The notes under the pieces were generated by a model that was not told the DNA's origin, ran no database searches, and was given only the letters and a program-made list of their open reading frames with translations. Positions 6,274 through 9,161 of a stretch of 9,161 nt of DNA are shown here, one piece after another (within the stretch, counting starts at the first letter, position 1; each line of letters begins with the position of its first letter). This stretch comes from Coprococcus_A sp051877705 (lineage in GTDB: Bacteria; Bacillota; Clostridia; Lachnospirales; Lachnospiraceae). Both the position numbers and the translations under genes were made by a program. The DNA lies in the NCBI GenBank assembly GCA_051877705.1, contig JBJEJD010000173.1, positions 1-9,161 of the forward strand, given 5' to 3'.

Positions 6274-6300
6274 AAGTGAAAATGAGTAGGAGGATATGAT

Positions 6301-9156
6301 ATGAGTGATAGAATGACGGGTATGTCTTTTGAACAGATGATGAACTGGATTCGGACTGAATATGCGCAGAAGGGAACAATCTTTGGGGTTCACAGACCGT
6401 ATAAGGCATCAGAAGATAAAGCACTGACGATTTTTGGAAGAAAGCTGGAGACGCCAATCGGTCCTGCGGCCGGTCCGAACAGCCAGCTGGCACAGAATAT
6501 TGTTGCTTCGTATTATGCAGGCAGCCGTTTCTTCGAATTGAAGACGGTTCAGATCATGGATGGTGATGAGCTGTCTGCCTGTGTCAATAAACCATGCATC
6601 AAGGCTGATGATGAATGTTATAACTGTGAATGGTCCACAGAGCTGTATGTACCACAGGCTCAGGATGAATATATCAAGGCATGGTTTTTATTATCCTTCA
6701 TGGCAAAGGAATACGGTCTTGGCGCCATGGATGGATTCCAGTTTAATATCAGNNNNNNNNNNNNNNNNNNNNNNNNNNNNNNNNNNNNNNNNNNNNNNNN
6801 NNNNNNNNNNNNNNNNNNNNNNNNNNNNNNNNNNNNNNNNNNNNNNNNNNNNAGCATTGCCAATTATCTGCTGACAGAGAAGAAGATGCATACATTCATC
6901 AAATGCAATCCAACGCTTCTTGGATATGAATTTGCCAGAGAGACATTGGACAAGATGGGCTATGATTATGTAGCCTTCGGACGTTTCCATTTTGATGATG
7001 ACCTGCAGTATGTGGATGCTATTCCGATGCTTCAGAGACTGATGAAGCTGTCCGATGAGATGGGACTGGAGTTCGGTGTGAAGATCACCAATACCTTCCC
7101 GGTTGATGTAAAGGCCGGAGAACTTCCTAGCGAAGAGATGTATATGTCGGGTAAGTCACTGTATCCGCTGTCCATTTCACTGGCTGCCAAGCTGTCCCGT
7201 GAATTCGACGGCAAGCTGCGAATCTCTTATTCCGGCGGTGCAGATGCCTTCAATATTGACAGAATCGTTGGATGCGGCGTATGGCCTGTAACTGTGGCTA
7301 CCACCATTCTGAAGCCGGGCGGCTATCAGAGACTGCAGCAGATGGCAGATTCTCTGGAAGCTATGGGTGTGGCTCCGTTTGAAGGAATCGATGTGGCAGC
7401 CCTGAATCAGGTGGCTGAGGATGCCATTACAGATGCACATCATGTAAAACCGGCCAAGCTTCCTGGCTCCAGAAAGTCCGATGAAAAAGTTCCGTTACTT
7501 GACTGCTATACAGCACCTTGCCAGGATGGATGTCCGATCCATCAGGAGATCCCGACTTATGTGGCACTGGCAGGTGAAGGCAAATATGAAGAGGCATTGA
7601 AGGTTATTTTGAACAGAAATGCGCTTCCATTTATGACTGGCACCATCTGTTCCCATCCATGTCAGGGATATTGTACACGTAATTTCTATGAGAAATCCGT
7701 ACAGATCAGAGATACGAAGCTCACATGTGCTGAGAATGCCATGGATGCTGTTCTCAATTCTGTAGCTCCTGTGGGCGGCTGTGACCGTAAGGTTGCCATC
7801 GTCGGAGGCGGTCCTGCCGGTATGGCGGCAGCTTATTATCTGGGCAGACTGGGCGCAGATGTGACGATTTATGAGAAACGTGACCGTCTGGGCGGTGTTG
7901 TCAGTGCCATCATTCCTGATTTCAGAATTGATGACAGCGTCATTGCAAAGGATGCAGCCCTTCTGGAAAAACTGGGTGTTAAGATTCTTTATAATACAGA
8001 AGCCCCTGCTGTTGCCGAACTGAAGCAGCAGTATGATCATGTTATTCTTGCCGTGGGCGCTTATAAGCGCGGTGAACTGAAGATCGAAGGCGGTGAGGCA
8101 GAAAATGCGCTGGCATTCCTGGAAGATTTCAATCGTACAGGCGGCAAGATGAACATCGGCAAGAATGTTGTTGTCATCGGCGGCGGCAATACAGCCATGG
8201 ACACAGCAAGAGCGGCCAGGAGATGTGACGGCGTTGAACATGTTTATCTTGTATACAGAAGAACAAAACGCTATATGCCGGCTGATGAGCATGAACTTCT
8301 GCTGGCAGTTGAGGATGGTGTTGAATTCAAAGAACTTCTGGCTCCGGAGAAGCTGGAGAATGGTCAGCTGATCTGCAGAGTCATGAAACTGGGTGATATG
8401 GATGCTTCCGGACGTGCGGGTATTGTCAGCACAGATGAGATCGTGGCTGTTCCTGCAGATAAGGTCATTGCAGCTGTTGGTGAAAAGGTTCCGACAGATT
8501 ATTATGAGGCCAATGGTCTCAATGTGGATGACAGAGGACGTGTTCTTGTCAGCGATAAACTGGAATCCAGTGTTGAAGGTGTTTATGTTATTGGTGACGG
8601 TCTGTTTGGACCATCCATCGTCGTTAAAGCCATGGCTCAGGCCATTAAAGCTGCAGAAGCCATTGCAGGATGTGAGATTTCCGGAAGCTGTGAGATTGCG
8701 GCAGATGTTGCGTCTGTATATGCAAAGAAAGGTATTCTGGCTGAGCCGGGTAATGGCAGTGAGGCAGGCAGATGCTTAAGCTGTTCAACTGTATGTGAGA
8801 ACTGTGCAGATGTGTGTCCGAACCGGGCCAATATCTCCGTTCGTGTAGCAGGCATGGAAAAAGCTCAGATCGTTCATGTGGATTATATGTGTAATGAATG
8901 CGGCAACTGTAAGAGCTTCTGCCCGTATGCAAGCGCACCATATAAGGATAAGTTTACATTGTTTGCCAATGAGGCTGATATGGCAGACAGTACCAATGAT
9001 GGTTTTGTTGTATTTGACAGAAATACACTGGCTTGTAAGATCCGTTTCCTTGGCAAGGAAAGCACATGGAAGAGAGGCCAGAGCACAAATGTACCATTCG
9101 GCCTGATCAGAGTCATCGAGGCTGTGTGCAGTGAGTATGCATATTTATTAAAATAA
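6301..9156 (+). CDS. ygfK: YgfK-type multidomain flavin/iron-sulfur oxidoreductase ('putative selenate reductase subunit'), interrupted by an assembly gap
   Basis: The frame spans 951 codons, 34 of them affected by Ns. Domains in order: an N-terminal dihydroorotate-dehydrogenase-like barrel (about 1-370; GPAAGPNSQLAQNIV, ELKTVQI, KCNPTLLGY, ISYSGGAD); a GltD-like iron-sulfur domain with cysteines 402, 407, 411 and 450, 454, 458; an FAD-binding Rossmann motif GGGPAG at 502-507; an NAD(P)-binding motif GGGNTA at 627-632 followed by VYRR; a GltD-like closing motif YVIGD; and a C-terminal ferredoxin-like module with C825, 828, 832, 835, 839 then C864, 867, 870, 874. This layout is an internal electron chain from NAD(P)H through FAD and several 4Fe-4S clusters to the barrel domain. 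AGGAGG at 6288-6293, 7 bases before the ATG, fixes the start; ssnA ends 27 bases upstream. Context favours reduction of a purine-derived intermediate over selenate. E. coli YgfK is about 1030 residues, so part of the barrel is missing here. Confidence 0.92.
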   Translation: MSDRMTGMSFEQMMNWIRTEYAQKGTIFGVHRPYKASEDKALTIFGRKLETPIGPAAGPNSQLAQNIVASYYAGSRFFELKTVQIMDGDELSACVNKPCIKADDECYNCEWSTELYVPQAQDEYIKAWFLLSFMAKEYGLGAMDGFQFNIXXXXXXXXXXXXXXXXXXXXXXXXXXXXXXXXXXSIANYLLTEKKMHTFIKCNPTLLGYEFARETLDKMGYDYVAFGRFHFDDDLQYVDAIPMLQRLMKLSDEMGLEFGVKITNTFPVDVKAGELPSEEMYMSGKSLYPLSISLAAKLSREFDGKLRISYSGGADAFNIDRIVGCGVWPVTVATTILKPGGYQRLQQMADSLEAMGVAPFEGIDVAALNQVAEDAITDAHHVKPAKLPGSRKSDEKVPLLDCYTAPCQDGCPIHQEIPTYVALAGEGKYEEALKVILNRNALPFMTGTICSHPCQGYCTRNFYEKSVQIRDTKLTCAENAMDAVLNSVAPVGGCDRKVAIVGGGPAGMAAAYYLGRLGADVTIYEKRDRLGGVVSAIIPDFRIDDSVIAKDAALLEKLGVKILYNTEAPAVAELKQQYDHVILAVGAYKRGELKIEGGEAENALAFLEDFNRTGGKMNIGKNVVVIGGGNTAMDTARAARRCDGVEHVYLVYRRTKRYMPADEHELLLAVEDGVEFKELLAPEKLENGQLICRVMKLGDMDASGRAGIVSTDEIVAVPADKVIAAVGEKVPTDYYEANGLNVDDRGRVLVSDKLESSVEGVYVIGDGLFGPSIVVKAMAQAIKAAEAIAGCEISGSCEIAADVASVYAKKGILAEPGNGSEAGRCLSCSTVCENCADVCPNRANISVRVAGMEKAQIVHVDYMCNECGNCKSFCPYASAPYKDKFTLFANEADMADSTNDGFVVFDRNTLACKIRFLGKESTWKRGQSTNVPFGLIRVIEAVCSEYAYLLK
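6753..6852. other. Assembly gap of exactly 100 N inside ygfK
   Basis: One hundred N, the customary placeholder for a gap of unknown length. The left flank ends in FQFNI and the right begins SIANYLLTEKKMHTFIKCNPTLLGY. From memory of E. coli YgfK, these points are separated by about 85-90 residues, not 33. The true gap is therefore probably about 250-300 bases. The frame happens to be preserved across the placeholder. Confidence 0.9.
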
Positions 9157-9161
9157 AGCCG

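Noticed and set aside
7495..8292. 265-codon leftward open frame within ygfK
   Set aside because: Antisense to the FAD and NAD(P)H domains of ygfK, whose motifs are intact on the plus strand; no recognisable domain.
1..9161. CRISPR array, tRNA/rRNA, insertion sequence or in-frame selenocysteine codon
   Set aside because: No regularly spaced repeats, no RNA gene, no transposase and no interrupted frame with TGA were seen; the 'selenium' labels of these families do not reflect selenoproteins here.

Overview
The window reads as about 9.2 kb of a moderate-GC anaerobe chromosome, probably a gut Clostridium-type Firmicute (Lachnospiraceae-like). The basis is strong AGGAGG-type ribosome binding sites, AT-rich intergenic DNA and protein wording of that type. 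The taxon is an inference. A run of exactly 100 N (6753-6852) shows that it comes from a scaffolded draft or metagenome assembly.

Six genes are present, all from the cluster known in E. coli as the yge/ygf/ssnA purine (urate) catabolism and 'selenium metabolism' island. They form two divergent transcription units. The leftward unit is ygeX (2,3-diaminopropionate ammonia-lyase, 3131-1890), then ygeY (M20 family amidohydrolase, 1853-540), then after a 270-base repeat-bearing spacer ygeW (knotted-type carbamoyltransferase, 269 to beyond the left edge). The rightward unit is an NCS2 purine-type permease (3479-4861), ssnA (metal-dependent amidohydrolase, 4942-6273) and ygfK (large flavin/iron-sulfur oxidoreductase, 6301-9156, interrupted by the N run). 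The two units diverge from a 347-base intergenic region. It holds a good extended -10 promoter for ygeX with A/T tracts just upstream, and an inverted repeat near a weaker candidate promoter on the permease side.

Read together, the genes suggest import of an oxidised purine, electron input through YgfK, hydrolytic ring and ureido-group opening by SsnA and YgeY, carbamoyl handling by YgeW, and a final PLP-dependent elimination by YgeX giving pyruvate and ammonia. The carbon logic is good: C6-C5-C4 of urate with its nitrogens is the skeleton of 2,3-diaminopropionate. Gut-bacterial urate-degrading clusters with these genes have been reported, so the system itself is not new. The order of steps given here is inference.

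The most notable departures are: a permease in which two acidic residues that are functionally essential in characterised NCS2 purine transporters appear as Gln and Tyr; a translation-start conflict at that permease; the ygeY-ygeW spacer with a long imperfect inverted repeat plus a diverged tandem repeat; and the assembly gap, which probably hides much more of ygfK than 100 bases.
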